Positions 1-9,208 are shown, numbered from the stretch's first letter. The stretch is DNA of 64,000 bases from Candidatus Saccharibacteria bacterium 49-20 (GCA_001897295.1 MKSN01000001.1:1-64000); one strand, 5' to 3'. Numbers and translations are program-made. Notes: generated by a model from the sequence alone, not told the origin.

Positions 1-624
1 TACTTTGTTTCAAGTGCGAACGCAACGCCCACGTCAGGCGCGTGTGCGGGGCATGGGGCGAATGGGGTTGCGGCGATTACGAACATTCTATTAAATCCGA
101 GTGCGGAAGCGGCAATTACTGATATCGATGCATACGGAGGTGGTTCAACCGTAAGGGATACGTCTACTGCTGAGTCTGGGGGTGTTGCATCGGTGCGTAC
201 GGATATAACACTAGCAGACAGGGGAATCATATTCATGGGTTCGACCGGTGCCTTGCCCTCTACGCAGTATTGGTGTTCTGTGGCGGTAAGTGGTACTGCG
301 GGGATAATCGTGAATGTTTCTGGGCGTATGCTTACAGATGCTAAAGGTTATATTGGTGAGGGGTCGGGTTTGCAGTCAGTTACGCTTACAAGCAGTTGGC
401 AAAGAGTGAATATCTCCTTTACATCTCATTCTAGCGCCTCCCTCGGGAGGGTTGCATTACAGGTAGTCTCAAGTTCATCCGGAGTTACGACGGGCTCAAT
501 AAGGGCAGACAGGGCTATATGTGTTCGCGGAAATACGATCAGTGGATACGCGGACGGTCAGTCGAGCGGCTGGGCCTGGAATGGGGTTCAGTACAATTCG
601 ACTTCTTCGGGCCCTGCTCTTTAA
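1..624 (+). CDS. C-terminal part of a secreted/pilin-like surface protein (5' end outside window)
   Basis: The reading frame is open from base 1 to a TAA at 622-624, giving 207 codons with no start inside the window that must be used, so the gene is cut by the window edge. The visible part is rich in Ser, Thr, Gly and Ala and contains NILLNPSAE followed by beta-rich sequence, a pattern I associate with carbohydrate-binding-module or jelly-roll domains of surface proteins. No membrane segment or catalytic motif is visible. Several prepilins lie in this window, so it may be the C-terminal passenger of a large prepilin; the N-terminus needed to decide is missing. Function unknown; extracellular location inferred from composition. 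Confidence 0.6.
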   Translation, partial: YFVSSANATPTSGACAGHGANGVAAITNILLNPSAEAAITDIDAYGGGSTVRDTSTAESGGVASVRTDITLADRGIIFMGSTGALPSTQYWCSVAVSGTAGIIVNVSGRMLTDAKGYIGEGSGLQSVTLTSSWQRVNISFTSHSSASLGRVALQVVSSSSGVTTGSIRADRAICVRGNTISGYADGQSSGWAWNGVQYNSTSSGPAL

Positions 625-672
625 GGGGTTAAGTATGGTATAATAGGGTTAATATTCTTATAGCTTAACCCC
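625..672 (+). promoter_or_regulatory. yebC promoter enclosed by a 9-bp dyad
   Basis: A TATAAT box (640-645) lies in the 30-nt loop between perfect inverted arms GGGGTTAAG (625-633) and CTTAACCCC (664-672); a third partial copy, GGGTTAA, sits at 648-654. The right arm is followed by a Shine-Dalgarno AAAGGAG about 10 nt before yebC. The dyad could be an operator or a weak terminator of the upstream gene. Confidence 0.5.
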
Positions 673-692
673 GAAAATAAAGGAGTATCTTT

Positions 693-1412
693 ATGTCTGG
701 ACACAGTAAATGGTCAACTATTAAGCGTGAAAAAGGTGCGAAAGACGCAAAGCGTGGTGCAGTTTTCACAAAAATCGGTAATCAAATCGCTATTGCAGCT
801 CGCAGTGGCGCCGACCCTTCAATGAATTCTTCACTCGCACTCGCGATTGAAAAAGCCAAGCAAGCGAATATGCCTGTTGCAAACATTCAACGTGCAATCG
901 ACCGCGTGAGCGACAAAAACGCTGCGCAACTTGAAGAAATTGCCTACGAAGCAATGGGTCCAGGTGGCGTGGGCATTATTATTGAAGTTGCGACCGACAA
1001 TAAAAACCGTACCTTCCCAGATGTGCGTACTGCACTTACTAAGAATGGCGGTCGTATTGCCGACGCCGGAAGTGTGATGTTCCAGTTTACCCGTAAAGGT
1101 GTGATTAATGTCGCGGCAACTGGTGAAGACGCACTTCTTATGATTCTTGACGCGGGCGCTGAAGATGCGGTTGAAGAGGGTGACGAGATTATCGTTTATA
1201 CCGACCAAAAAGACCTCGCGAAGGTTCGCACCGCCATTGTTGAAGCTGGCCTTGAAGTAACCGGCGCAGAACTTCAGTACGTTGCGAATAACTCAATTCC
1301 AATTACCGAGGAAGAAGTTGCCGCGAAGGTACTAAAAGTACTCGACGCACTCGATGATCTCGACGACGTCACGAACGTACACACCAACGCCGATATTCAA
1401 ACCGAAGAATAG
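693..1412 (+). CDS. yebC: YebC/PmpR/TACO1 family protein
   Basis: Full-length 239-residue member of the YebC/TACO1 family, beginning with the hallmark MSGHSKWSTIK and followed by the three family domains. Members have been described as DNA-binding regulators and, more recently, as factors that help ribosomes through difficult sequences such as proline runs; the role here is not visible from sequence. In many bacteria yebC lies beside ruvC and ruvAB, and here ruvC, ruvA and ruvB follow within 3 kb, which supports orthology. It has its own promoter, a Shine-Dalgarno (AAAGGAG) and its own terminator, so it is probably monocistronic. It is one of the minority of genes here with a clear ribosome-binding site. 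Confidence 0.95.
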   Translation: MSGHSKWSTIKREKGAKDAKRGAVFTKIGNQIAIAARSGADPSMNSSLALAIEKAKQANMPVANIQRAIDRVSDKNAAQLEEIAYEAMGPGGVGIIIEVATDNKNRTFPDVRTALTKNGGRIADAGSVMFQFTRKGVINVAATGEDALLMILDAGAEDAVEEGDEIIVYTDQKDLAKVRTAIVEAGLEVTGAELQYVANNSIPITEEEVAAKVLKVLDALDDLDDVTNVHTNADIQTEE

Positions 1413-1417
1413 AGCTC

Positions 1418-1450
1418 AAAAAACCTCCCATTGCGGAGGTTTTTTATTTT
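1418..1450 (+). terminator. rho-independent terminator of yebC
   Basis: Stem AACCTCC / GGAGGTT with flanking A-run and T-run directly after the yebC stop codon. Confidence 0.9.
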
Positions 1451-1499
1451 GCCTGTCGATTCAATAGGGAGTTCATATTAGCTTTCTATAGTAAGAAGC

Positions 1500-2987
1500 A
1501 TGCTGAAGATATTAAGAGTACTATTTTTGGGTTTTATAGTTCTCGCAGGTAGTGCGTGCGTAACCCCTACGCACGCGTCTTCAGCGCAGCCACTCGTCAT
1601 TACGTATGTACAGGCGGCAGGGCAGAGCGGTGCAAAAGAAGAGCTGATTGTCGTTTATAATAACGGTCCAATGCCCGTTGAAATTACCAACTGGTGTCTG
1701 GCTAACAAGACGGCCACGTTCCTTTGCCTGGTGACAGCCGATGAAGATGGCAACGCCGTTCGGTATGTCGTGTCCGGCTATTCGTACGCAACCTTTGCTT
1801 CAAGGGAGTATTTAGCGCTCCATGGCCTGACGGACGCCGCAGTCACATCGCCCTATGACGTGAAGAGTCAATCGAGCGGTAGCATTGTGAATAGTGCAGA
1901 TATGGTTTCATTGATTGATGCGCAGGGCGAGGTTGTAAGTAGTCGAAGTTGGTCGACCGCGCCGGCGACAGGTAAGGGCTGGGCGAGACTGATGCTCATG
2001 AGTAGCCCTGATGTATATGCGGTTGGAAACGACACGTCCGACTGGACTGCCACTTCCTGGCTACTTACACCTCCACTAAGTGGCGTAGAAAGGTTTATCG
2101 AGCCTCATAACGAGACACCCGAGATTCCAGAAGAGCCCACGCCTGAGCAGCCGACACCAAATTTGCCGCTAATTATTATCACCGAAATATTTCCAAATGC
2201 CACTGGTGCCGATGTGGGTAAGGAGTTCATTGAACTCTACAATCCAGATACCCTCGCGGCGTATTCGCTCGATGGACTGCGGCTGCGTATAGGACTTGAA
2301 AGTGCGAAGTGGTATGACTTTCCGACTGGTGTTGTGCTTGGTCCTGGTGAGTATCGTATTGTTACCGACGTGGAGTTTGGCTTTGCGCTTTCAAATACGG
2401 CCAGCGGCGTGCAACTTTTTTACGGCGAAACCCCGCTGGGAGCACGAATAGAGTACAGTGCGCCAAAAGATGACGCTGCATGGGCGATGGTAGACGGGGC
2501 ATGGCAATATACCGCGCCGACCCCGGGAAGCTCGAATCTGGCCGTACTCGAAGCACCTAAAAGTGCAGACGCCGAGACGAACACTCCTAAGCCGTGCGCG
2601 GCAAATCAATTTCGCAATCCCGAGACGGGTCGTTGTAAGCTACTTAGCTCATCGGACGGTACGCCAACCCCTTGCAAAGAAGGCCAAGCGCGTAATCCCG
2701 AGACGAATCGCTGCCGAACAATCGCAATCGCTTCGAGCCCCGCGCCCTGTAAAGAGGGGCAGGAGCGCAATCTTGAAACGAATAGGTGCCGTAATATCGT
2801 AAAGATGTCGAGTGTCGGATACGACGTAAAGGGCGTACACACAAAGGCGAGCGCGCAGCTGAGTTGGTATTACTGGGCGGCGATTATCGCGGTGGTCGGA
2901 TTAATCATCGGGTACGCGGTATGGGAGTGGCGGCAAGAACTTATGGGTGTCTGGAAGAAGGTATGCGGTTCGTTTGCTAAGAAGTGA
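1500..2987 (+). CDS. lamin-tail-domain surface protein with Cys repeats and C-terminal membrane anchor
   Basis: 495 residues. An N-terminal hydrophobic signal peptide (about 1-26, ending THA-SS) is followed by two lamin-tail-like (LTD) beta domains (about 30-200 and 225-345; the second starts IIITEIFPNATG..EFIELYNP, typical of LTD). A Pro/Glu linker joins them. Residues about 360-435 hold three near-identical units of the form PCxxxQxRNxETxRC, each with a Cys pair probably forming a disulfide. A transmembrane helix (about 457-475) and a basic tail close the protein. This implies export with a C-terminal membrane anchor and an exposed repeat stalk. A TATAGT box sits 7 nt before the ATG, so the mRNA is probably leaderless. 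Adhesive or envelope role is inference. Confidence 0.85.
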   Translation: MLKILRVLFLGFIVLAGSACVTPTHASSAQPLVITYVQAAGQSGAKEELIVVYNNGPMPVEITNWCLANKTATFLCLVTADEDGNAVRYVVSGYSYATFASREYLALHGLTDAAVTSPYDVKSQSSGSIVNSADMVSLIDAQGEVVSSRSWSTAPATGKGWARLMLMSSPDVYAVGNDTSDWTATSWLLTPPLSGVERFIEPHNETPEIPEEPTPEQPTPNLPLIIITEIFPNATGADVGKEFIELYNPDTLAAYSLDGLRLRIGLESAKWYDFPTGVVLGPGEYRIVTDVEFGFALSNTASGVQLFYGETPLGARIEYSAPKDDAAWAMVDGAWQYTAPTPGSSNLAVLEAPKSADAETNTPKPCAANQFRNPETGRCKLLSSSDGTPTPCKEGQARNPETNRCRTIAIASSPAPCKEGQERNLETNRCRNIVKMSSVGYDVKGVHTKASAQLSWYYWAAIIAVVGLIIGYAVWEWRQELMGVWKKVCGSFAKK

Positions 2988-3007
2988 ACCTGGCCTATAC
3001 TAGTAGT

Positions 3008-3505
3008 ATGAGAATTCTTGGGATAGATCCGGGTACTGGCATTCTTGGCTTTGGTGTTGTTGAAGTAAGTGCGACAAAGCGAGGTGAGTTTAAGATGGTT
3101 GATGCTGGTGTCGTCACCACACCGGCACACACCCCGCACGATGAGCGACTCGAGGATATATTTAATAGCCTCACGGAAATCATCGAGGCGACAAAACCGG
3201 ACGTCTGTTCGGTTGAAAAACTCTTCTTCACAAAAAATATCACGACTGCGATGTCAGTTGCTGAGGCGCGCGGGGTTGCACTGCTCGTAGCACGTCAACA
3301 CCAGGTACCAATCTTTGAATACACGCCGCCGCAGATTAAGCAGACGCTGACGGGTTATGGGAAGGCTGACAAGAAGCAGGTGCAGGAAATGGTTCGCGTA
3401 CAGCTTGGCCTAAAAGACGTGCCAAAACCCGATGACTGCGCTGATGCACTTGCCGCAGCAATCACCCATGCAGTTATGACGCAGGGTGTGCCACAAGCTG
3501 GATAG
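3008..3505 (+). CDS. ruvC: crossover junction endodeoxyribonuclease RuvC
   Basis: 165 residues. RuvC resolves Holliday junctions together with RuvAB. Catalytic acidic residues are visible: D7 in MRILGIDPGTG, E70 in SVEKLFF, and the D142/D143/D146 cluster in PDDCADALA. A GTG at 2984 is in frame, but the ATG at 3008 starts exactly at the family's N-terminus and lies 6 nt after a TATACT box (2996-3001), the leaderless arrangement common in this window. The gene is separated from ruvAB by a convergent transposase-like gene, whose end overlaps the ruvC 3' end by 32 bp, so the usual ruvCAB cluster is interrupted. Confidence 0.97.
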   Translation: MRILGIDPGTGILGFGVVEVSATKRGEFKMVDAGVVTTPAHTPHDERLEDIFNSLTEIIEATKPDVCSVEKLFFTKNITTAMSVAEARGVALLVARQHQVPIFEYTPPQIKQTLTGYGKADKKQVQEMVRVQLGLKDVPKPDDCADALAAAITHAVMTQGVPQAG

Positions 3506-4055
3506 GCGAGAAATCAAGAAGCGAGCGGTATATCGATGGATCTGCTTCGTAGAGTGTCGATAACCTCCAGATGCGCATCCAGTCGCCTCGCCTGTCGTGG
3601 AGGTAGAAACCGATACTAGAATAACGATCGTGCTCCCAATCTTGGTGAAGAAGGTGAAGGTCCAGGGTGCGGCGTAATGCTTCGTGCGGCCCGGTGAGCC
3701 TTTTGATATCAATACGCGCGTCTAATTGTGAATGCATGGTATTTCTTGTGAATTCATATTGGTACTGGCCGAGGCGCGCGACAATTCGGTGCGCAAAGTC
3801 TTTCGCAAGTGTGCGGTCGATTGCGAAGAGAATGAAGTGCACCGCATTGGGCGTAATGGAGAAGGCGAGTAGGTCGATGCAAGACGCGAGTTGCCGATAC
3901 GCAGGTACATCCCCCAGGATAAAGCGCGGGCTCAAGAGGTCTTGTAGCTGGGAGATGATGAAGGCGCGTTCGCTATTGGAGTGCAGTAATGTAGCACCGC
4001 TTTGTGCAGCAAGAGTAACGTGACAATATCCGTAAGGTGACGATGCTTTTTCCAT
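3474..4055 (-). CDS. degenerate REP-associated (Y1/IS200-like) transposase-family protein
   Basis: 193 residues. I recognise the outline of the Y1 transposase / RAYT family: an N-terminal YCHVTLAAQSG..LLHSNSERAF (compare YHVT.RG..LF....R), then LLAFSITPNAVHFIL where active members have the metal-binding HUH in a PNHVHLL context, and near the C-terminus DRYSSIGFYL (compare Y.WSSY..Y). The first histidine of HUH is replaced (NAVHF), and no clear catalytic Tyr helix is seen, so DNA cleavage is unlikely. The frame is nevertheless fully open, suggesting a retained, possibly domesticated protein. It lies between ruvC and ruvA on the opposite strand and overlaps the ruvC end. Assignment rests on motif spacing read by eye. 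Confidence 0.6.
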   Translation of the reverse strand: MEKASSPYGYCHVTLAAQSGATLLHSNSERAFIISQLQDLLSPRFILGDVPAYRQLASCIDLLAFSITPNAVHFILFAIDRTLAKDFAHRIVARLGQYQYEFTRNTMHSQLDARIDIKRLTGPHEALRRTLDLHLLHQDWEHDRYSSIGFYLHDRRGDWMRIWRLSTLYEADPSIYRSLLDFSPIQLVAHPAS

Positions 4056-4151
4056 ATATTTACTTTAGAAAAAGAGTTTATGCTTCCAATGAATTCTGTG
4101 GTCAAAATGAAACAGTAGTCGTACGGGGGTGGATGTGCCATAATAGGAATA

Positions 4152-4721
4152 ATGATTGCGCATGTTTCTGGGGTAGTTGCCGAAAAATTTGGAAATTCTG
4201 TCATTGTTGATGTGCACGACGTAGGGTACGAAGTGCAAGTTGCAGCAGGTGATTTTGACAGTGCTTTGTTAAATGAGCCGGTTAAGTTTTATACCTATCA
4301 CCACATTCGTGAACAATCCCAAGAACTTTTTGGATTCTCGTCACTGGCTGCAAAAAAGCTATTTGAACTTCTTATTACTGTGCAGGGTGTGGGCCCTAAG
4401 GCGGCACTCTCGATTCTTTCCCTTGGCGATAGCGAGACAGTGCGAAACGGCATTGCAAATGGCGATAGCGGATTTGTCGCAAAAGCCAGCGGTGTTGGTA
4501 AGAAAATCGCCGAGCGTGTGGTGGTTGATCTTTCTGACAAGGTTGGCCTTGCGGTTACCGTTGCTCAGGCGAGCGGCGTGGCGCATATTCCGGCTGGTGA
4601 TGAGGCACTCGAGGCGCTGATGGCACTTGGCTACAATCTTAACGATGCAACTGTCGCCCTTGAATCAATTCCTAAAGACCTACCAACCGCAGAGCGGGTG
4701 ACACTTGCACTAAGGGGCTAA
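4152..4721 (+). CDS. ruvA: Holliday junction branch migration protein RuvA
   Basis: 189 residues, normal RuvA length. It starts [12 protein letters not shown], as RuvA does with its OB-fold, followed by two helix-hairpin-helix motifs ([16 protein letters not shown] and [14 protein letters not shown]) and the small C-terminal UBA-like domain (EALMALGYN) that contacts RuvB. RuvA tetramers bind the four-way junction and load the RuvB motor. A CATAAT box lies 7 nt before the ATG, so the transcript is probably leaderless. ruvB follows after 4 nt, forming an operon. Confidence 0.97.
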   Translation: MIAHVSGVVAEKFGNSVIVDVHDVGYEVQVAAGDFDSALLNEPVKFYTYHHIREQSQELFGFSSLAAKKLFELLITVQGVGPKAALSILSLGDSETVRNGIANGDSGFVAKASGVGKKIAERVVVDLSDKVGLAVTVAQASGVAHIPAGDEALEALMALGYNLNDATVALESIPKDLPTAERVTLALRG

Positions 4722-4725
4722 TAGT

Positions 4726-5742
4726 ATGGCAATTGAACGCATCGTTGACACTTCAAATCACGACGAAGATACGGAAGAGCAGATTATTGAAATTAGCCTG
4801 CGTCCGCAATCATTTGCTGAGTATGTGGGGCAGGAGCGTTTAAAGACGAACCTCAAGTTGGCCATCGATGCTGCGAAAAAACGCGACGAACCGCTTGACC
4901 ATATTCTGCTTTACGGGCCTCCGGGGCTTGGAAAGACTACTATGGCTACCGTGATTGCCCGTGAGATGGGATCCAATATTCGCGTTACCGCTGGTCCTGC
5001 GATTGAACGCGCAGCCGACCTTGCAAGTATCCTTACTAGCTTGACGGACGGCGACATCTTGTTTATCGATGAAATTCACCGCCTAAGTCGCACTGTCGAA
5101 GAGGTATTGTATGCGGCTATGGAAGATTACAAGCTCGATATTATGATCGGTAAGGGGCCTGGTGCACGCAGTGTACGCCTTGATTTACCGAAGTTTACAG
5201 TTATCGGTGCCACAACTCGCACAGGCGCATTGGCCGCCCCACTCCGTGACCGCTTTGGGCATTTGTACCGACTAGAGTTTTATGAACCGGAAGAGATTTC
5301 TCGCATTATTACGCGTGCCGCATCAATTCTTGGTACTGGTATTGATGCACCTTCAGCCGCGCTGCTTTCGACTCGTGCCCGCCTCACACCCCGTATTGCA
5401 AATCGTCTCTTAAAGCGAGTCCGTGATTATGCCGACGTTAACGGTGATGGGATTATTGATACGGCGATTACCTCTAAAGCCCTCGTACTTCTTGAAATTG
5501 ATGAGCTTGGCCTCGATGCCGGTGACCGAAACCTACTGGTAAGGATGATTGATATGTATGGCACGAACCCGGTTGGCCTTACGACCCTCGCGGCGCTTAC
5601 GGGCGACGAGGCGAGTACCATCGAAGACTTTTACGAGCCGTACCTGTTGCAGGTTGGACTTCTTGAGCGCACTCCGCGTGGCCGTCGCGCAACCCCACGT
5701 GCCTTTACGCACCTCAATAAAACTCCTATTGAGAATGAGTAA
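4726..5742 (+). CDS. ruvB: Holliday junction branch migration helicase RuvB
   Basis: 338 residues. AAA+ ATPase that pumps DNA through the RuvA-bound junction. Walker A GPPGLGKT (about 64-71), Walker B FIDEIHRL (about 113-120), sensor I GATTRTG, arginine finger region RDRFG, and the C-terminal winged-helix ending ..[12 protein letters not shown] all match the family. Co-transcribed with ruvA (4-nt gap). Nothing unusual is seen. Confidence 0.98.
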   Translation: MAIERIVDTSNHDEDTEEQIIEISLRPQSFAEYVGQERLKTNLKLAIDAAKKRDEPLDHILLYGPPGLGKTTMATVIAREMGSNIRVTAGPAIERAADLASILTSLTDGDILFIDEIHRLSRTVEEVLYAAMEDYKLDIMIGKGPGARSVRLDLPKFTVIGATTRTGALAAPLRDRFGHLYRLEFYEPEEISRIITRAASILGTGIDAPSAALLSTRARLTPRIANRLLKRVRDYADVNGDGIIDTAITSKALVLLEIDELGLDAGDRNLLVRMIDMYGTNPVGLTTLAALTGDEASTIEDFYEPYLLQVGLLERTPRGRRATPRAFTHLNKTPIENE

Positions 5743-5760
5743 ATTTGCTATACTACAGAT

Positions 5761-6498
5761 ATGAAACAAGACCCTTACGTGCCCACACAACCAGAACAAC
5801 CGCAGCCGGTAGCCTATGACGCCGAGGGTCGTCCTCTTTACGCGCACCCGCCAGTGCAGCAACCAGCTGTCGTGCATGTTGCACGCCCACTTGAACCAGA
5901 GAAGCAGGTAATGAGTGCCGAGCGTCAGCGTCTCCACGATCGCTCTAAGCGACTATATCCATTATTGAACCTAAGTGAAGGCGAGTATGTGATTCAGGCT
6001 GTTCGACGCCACCCGATTGGGCTTATTCTGCCACTTGCGGCGGGAACAATTGCCATTGGACTGCTTCTTTCGCTTCTATTTAATTATGACCTTGTAGTTG
6101 CGCGCTTTACAATCACCGGCGTGCTCTCGAGTGCTGCGGCAATCGCGGTGCCGGTTCTTGTGCTTGTTGCGATTATCGGGCTAGGTATGTTTATTGCCTA
6201 CTACGTATATGTGAATAATAAGTTTTTCTTAACGAACGAGAGTGTGATTCAAGAGCTGCAAATTTCACTCTTTTCTCGCCAGGAGCAAACTGTGAGTCTT
6301 GCTAATATTGAAGATGCAAGCTACACACAGCACGGTATTTTGCAGCAGATTCTCGATTATGGTGATATTCGCCTTAGCACCGAAGGTGACGAGACAACCT
6401 ATCGATTTAGTTATGTGGCGAGCCCCAAGACGCATATCGCTCGGCTCAATAATGCGGTCGAAGCATTCAAGAATGGCCGTCCAGTAGACGGCGAATAG
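5761..6498 (+). CDS. PH-domain (bPH2/YdbT-like) membrane protein
   Basis: 245 residues. A Pro/Gln-rich cytoplasmic N-terminus (about 1-70) is followed by two transmembrane helices (about 92-118 and 128-152) and a bacterial pleckstrin-homology domain (about 155-235; NKFFLTNESVIQELQISLFSRQEQTVSLANIEDASY.., with the typical ..GDIRLSTEG). Proteins of this build are common in Saccharibacteria and Actinobacteria; the function is not known. A TATACT box ends 6 nt before the ATG, so the transcript is likely leaderless and separate from ruvAB despite the 18-nt gap. Confidence 0.85.
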   Translation: MKQDPYVPTQPEQPQPVAYDAEGRPLYAHPPVQQPAVVHVARPLEPEKQVMSAERQRLHDRSKRLYPLLNLSEGEYVIQAVRRHPIGLILPLAAGTIAIGLLLSLLFNYDLVVARFTITGVLSSAAAIAVPVLVLVAIIGLGMFIAYYVYVNNKFFLTNESVIQELQISLFSRQEQTVSLANIEDASYTQHGILQQILDYGDIRLSTEGDETTYRFSYVASPKTHIARLNNAVEAFKNGRPVDGE

Positions 6499-6505
6499 AA
6501 ATTAA

Positions 6506-6901
6506 TTATTCGCTTTCGCGATTTGTTTTTACGAAGTCATCTTCGTTTTCAAGGTCAGCGCGAAGAGTGTAGCCTTTACAGAGGTCACCGTTACAGTTAA
6601 GGCCTTCGTAGCGGAAGTTGCTATTACTTTCGCCAATCTTTACGCCCTCAGGGTCCTTGAATCGTTCCGGGTCAACCGACGGGAGCGTTTCGGCGGTGAG
6701 CGTGCGAGGGTACGCGCTGTGTGCTTTAAAGTAGACTTCCTCTAGTGAATAGTACATTGCATTAATAGAAGTTTTGCGCGCTTCATCACGAGCTGCTGTT
6801 TCAACGTGATTTTTTTGTACGAAGAATACGACGCTGGCAACGGCAAAGAGCGCGACAACGACGATAAGTTCGATAACAGTAAATCCGCGTGATGATTTCA
6901 T
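6506..6901 (-). CDS. type IV prepilin-like protein
   Basis: 131 residues. A short basic leader (MKSSRG) precedes FTVIELIVVVALF, the class III signal cut by prepilin peptidase after Gly with Glu at +5, followed by the hydrophobic assembly helix. The globular part (about 35-131) has two Cys (LNCNGDLCKG) that may form the D-loop disulfide. A TATAAT box precedes the ATG by 8 nt (leaderless). It stands convergent with the PH-domain gene and divergent from recA, away from the pilus operon at 9.8-15.4 kb whose machinery probably assembles it. Major or minor pilin status cannot be told. Confidence 0.9.
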   Translation of the reverse strand: MKSSRGFTVIELIVVVALFAVASVVFFVQKNHVETAARDEARKTSINAMYYSLEEVYFKAHSAYPRTLTAETLPSVDPERFKDPEGVKIGESNSNFRYEGLNCNGDLCKGYTLRADLENEDDFVKTNRESE

Positions 6902-6967
6902 CTCTATAGATTATAGCAAATTAAGATTCGCCTGCGTATAATAGTTTACAGAGAAAGTGAGGGAACC

Positions 6968-8023
6968 ATGGCAACTAAAAAGACTGACACGTCTGAAACT
7001 ACCAAGACAGAAAAAACCCAAAGCTCGCCAGCTTCAGAGGCCAAACTCAAAGCACTTGGCCTAGCTCAAGAACAAATCAATAAGCAATTTGGTGACGGTG
7101 CAATCCGTCGCCTCGGTGATACTTCAACAGTTGATGTTGAACTTATCAGCAGTGGTGCGCTCAGCCTCGACCTCGCCCTCGGTGGCGGATACCCGAAGGG
7201 TCGCATCGTTGAGATTTACGGTCCAGAATCATCAGGTAAGACAACCCTGACACTACACGCGATTGCGGAGATTCAGAAAAAGGGTGGCACTGCAGCGTTC
7301 GTTGACGCCGAGCACGCACTTGACCCTGCCTACGCACGCCGCCTTGGTGTTGATACCGATAACCTCCTCGTGGCTCAGCCTGACAACGGTGAACAAGCCC
7401 TTGAAATCGTTGAAACGCTCGTGCGTTCGAATGCGGTTGACCTCGTGGTCGTGGACTCTGTTGCAGCCCTCGTGCCGCAAGCAGAAATTGAAGGTGAAAT
7501 GGGCGATAGCCACATGGGTCTTCAGGCCCGCCTTATGAGCCAGGCGCTCCGTAAGCTTACGGGTATTATCAACAAGAGCAAAACTATCGTTATCTTCATT
7601 AACCAAATCCGTATGAAGATTGGTGTGATGTTTGGTAATCCTGAAACCACTACCGGTGGTAACGCGCTCAAGTTCTACGCATCAGTTCGTATGGATATTC
7701 GTCGAACCGGTCAGATTAAATCGGGCGAAGATATAATCGGTAACCGCACAAAGGTGAAGATCGTCAAAAACAAGATTGCGCCGCCTTTCCGTGCAGCCGA
7801 ATTCGACATCATGTACAACGAAGGTATCTCTCGTACCGGTGACGTCCTCGACCTCGCAGTACTTCACAATATTGTTGAAAAGAGTGGTGCGTGGTTTGGC
7901 TACGGTGACGGTAAGATTGGCCAGGGTCGCGAAGCTTCAAAGCAATACCTTGCAGATAACCCGAAGGTGCTCGATGAAATCGAGGCTAAGGTTCGCAAGA
8001 AAGTAGTCGAAGAAGAGGCCTAA
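6968..8023 (+). CDS. recA: recombinase RecA
   Basis: 351 residues. Walker [10 protein letters not shown] (about 84-92), Walker [12 protein letters not shown], the L1/L2 loops around QALRKLTGI and the ATP-cap region match RecA. The first ~25 residues are an extra Lys/Thr/Glu-rich tail, a mild lineage-specific extension. The upstream region has TATAAT (about 6938) and a GUGAGGG Shine-Dalgarno; I see no obvious LexA/SOS box of the common types. A Nudix gene and recX follow with 4-nt spacing and a 4-nt overlap, so recA-nudix-recX is one operon, giving RecX co-expression with its target. Confidence 0.98.
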   Translation: MATKKTDTSETTKTEKTQSSPASEAKLKALGLAQEQINKQFGDGAIRRLGDTSTVDVELISSGALSLDLALGGGYPKGRIVEIYGPESSGKTTLTLHAIAEIQKKGGTAAFVDAEHALDPAYARRLGVDTDNLLVAQPDNGEQALEIVETLVRSNAVDLVVVDSVAALVPQAEIEGEMGDSHMGLQARLMSQALRKLTGIINKSKTIVIFINQIRMKIGVMFGNPETTTGGNALKFYASVRMDIRRTGQIKSGEDIIGNRTKVKIVKNKIAPPFRAAEFDIMYNEGISRTGDVLDLAVLHNIVEKSGAWFGYGDGKIGQGREASKQYLADNPKVLDEIEAKVRKKVVEEEA

Positions 8024-8027
8024 CGAC

Positions 8028-8570
8028 ATGGTCGAGCATCGGGAAGCCTGGCAGGTATTTAATAGGGCTGGGCTTCCTGTGCCAGACGCATCTATTCTTC
8101 CAAAGGAATCTCGGGGTAACCCCGAAGTCATTGTAGGCGCGGTACATGTATGGATTTGGCGAAAAGTTGCGGGTAATGTTGAGATTCTTCTTCAACATCG
8201 TGCGAAAGACAAACCAACCTGGCCTGACTATTTAGATATCTCGGTTGCGGGTCACGTCGATGCGGGTGAATCGCTTGGCGAGGCTGTGGCACGGGAGGCG
8301 GAAGAAGAGGTGGGGGCGACTATCCTAGAGCGCGACCTCGAATTCATCTTTAGTTATCGTAATTTTGAAAATGGCATAAAGTGGGTGTACCTACTTGAGC
8401 AGTCCGAAGATGTCACCTATACCTTTAACGATGGGGAAGTGCAGGCACTACGCTGGGTAAATCTGACTGAATTTATTCGAATGACCGAAGACCCAGAAGA
8501 GAATAATCTCGTACCACATCCGCAAGAGTATTATTCGCTATTACATAAAGCCCTCGCTCACTTTGTATGA
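8028..8570 (+). CDS. Nudix hydrolase (IPP-isomerase-like subgroup)
   Basis: 180 residues. The Nudix box runs from GHVDAGES to REAEEEVG (about 75-97), with the REAEEEVG core carrying metal-binding glutamates. The surrounding sequence (WRKVAGNVEILLQHRAKDKPTWPDYLDISVAGH) resembles the Nudix group annotated as isopentenyl-diphosphate isomerase-like or YfcD-like, which hydrolyse nucleoside diphosphate derivatives; actual substrate unknown. It sits between recA and recX in one operon, overlapping recX by 4 nt, so a nucleotide-sanitising role during repair is possible but inferred only from position. Confidence 0.9.
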   Translation: MVEHREAWQVFNRAGLPVPDASILPKESRGNPEVIVGAVHVWIWRKVAGNVEILLQHRAKDKPTWPDYLDISVAGHVDAGESLGEAVAREAEEEVGATILERDLEFIFSYRNFENGIKWVYLLEQSEDVTYTFNDGEVQALRWVNLTEFIRMTEDPEENNLVPHPQEYYSLLHKALAHFV

Positions 8571-9208
8571 AAATTACCGCACTAAAAATGCAAGTTCGCG
8601 ACAAAGATCGCGTGAACGTGTTTATCGATGGAAAATATCGATTCTCTCTTGATATTACGCAAGTAGCCGAGTTGGGTATTAAAAACGGTGCCGAGTATAC
8701 CGAAGAAGAACTCGTTGAACTCGAGAATGAAAGTCAGTTTGGGAAACTCTATACAAGGTCGCTCGAGTACGCACTTATCCGCCCTCGCAGTCAGCGCGAG
8801 ATGCGCGACTATCTTTACAGAAAGACACGAGATTCGCGTACGAAAACAGGTGACATTAAAAAAGGCGTCAGTAAAGAGTTGACTGAGCGTGTGTTTAACC
8901 GGCTTTTTGAAAAAGGCTACATTGACGATATGAAGTTTGCGTCGTTTTGGGTTGAGAATCGAAACGTTCGCAAGGGCTCAAGTATGCGAAAACTCCAGAT
9001 GGAGCTTCGCGGCAAAGGCGTTGACGTGGCGATTGTCGAGCAGGTACTTGCAAGTACCGATAGGGCTGATACGGATGAACTTCAAAAAATTATCGCAAAA
9101 AAAGCTTCTCGCTACGACGATGTGCAAAAACTCACCGCATATCTGGTACGCCAAGGGTTTCACTACGATGACGTGAAAGAGGCTCTGTCGCGTAGCGACG
9201 ATGAATAA
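8567..9208 (+). CDS. recX: regulatory protein RecX
   Basis: 213 residues. RecX binds RecA filaments and inhibits or modulates them. The helical repeats are visible: ALIRPRSQREMRDYLYRK (first), VFNRLFEKGYIDDMKFASFWVENR (second, family-typical G.idD..fA..yv..r), and YDDVQKLTAYLVRQGFHYDDVKEAL (third). The N-terminal ~60 residues form the beta-rich extension found in longer RecX proteins. The start codon overlaps the Nudix stop (ATGA). The pairing with recA is classical and supports the call. Confidence 0.93.
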   Translation: MKITALKMQVRDKDRVNVFIDGKYRFSLDITQVAELGIKNGAEYTEEELVELENESQFGKLYTRSLEYALIRPRSQREMRDYLYRKTRDSRTKTGDIKKGVSKELTERVFNRLFEKGYIDDMKFASFWVENRNVRKGSSMRKLQMELRGKGVDVAIVEQVLASTDRADTDELQKIIAKKASRYDDVQKLTAYLVRQGFHYDDVKEALSRSDDE

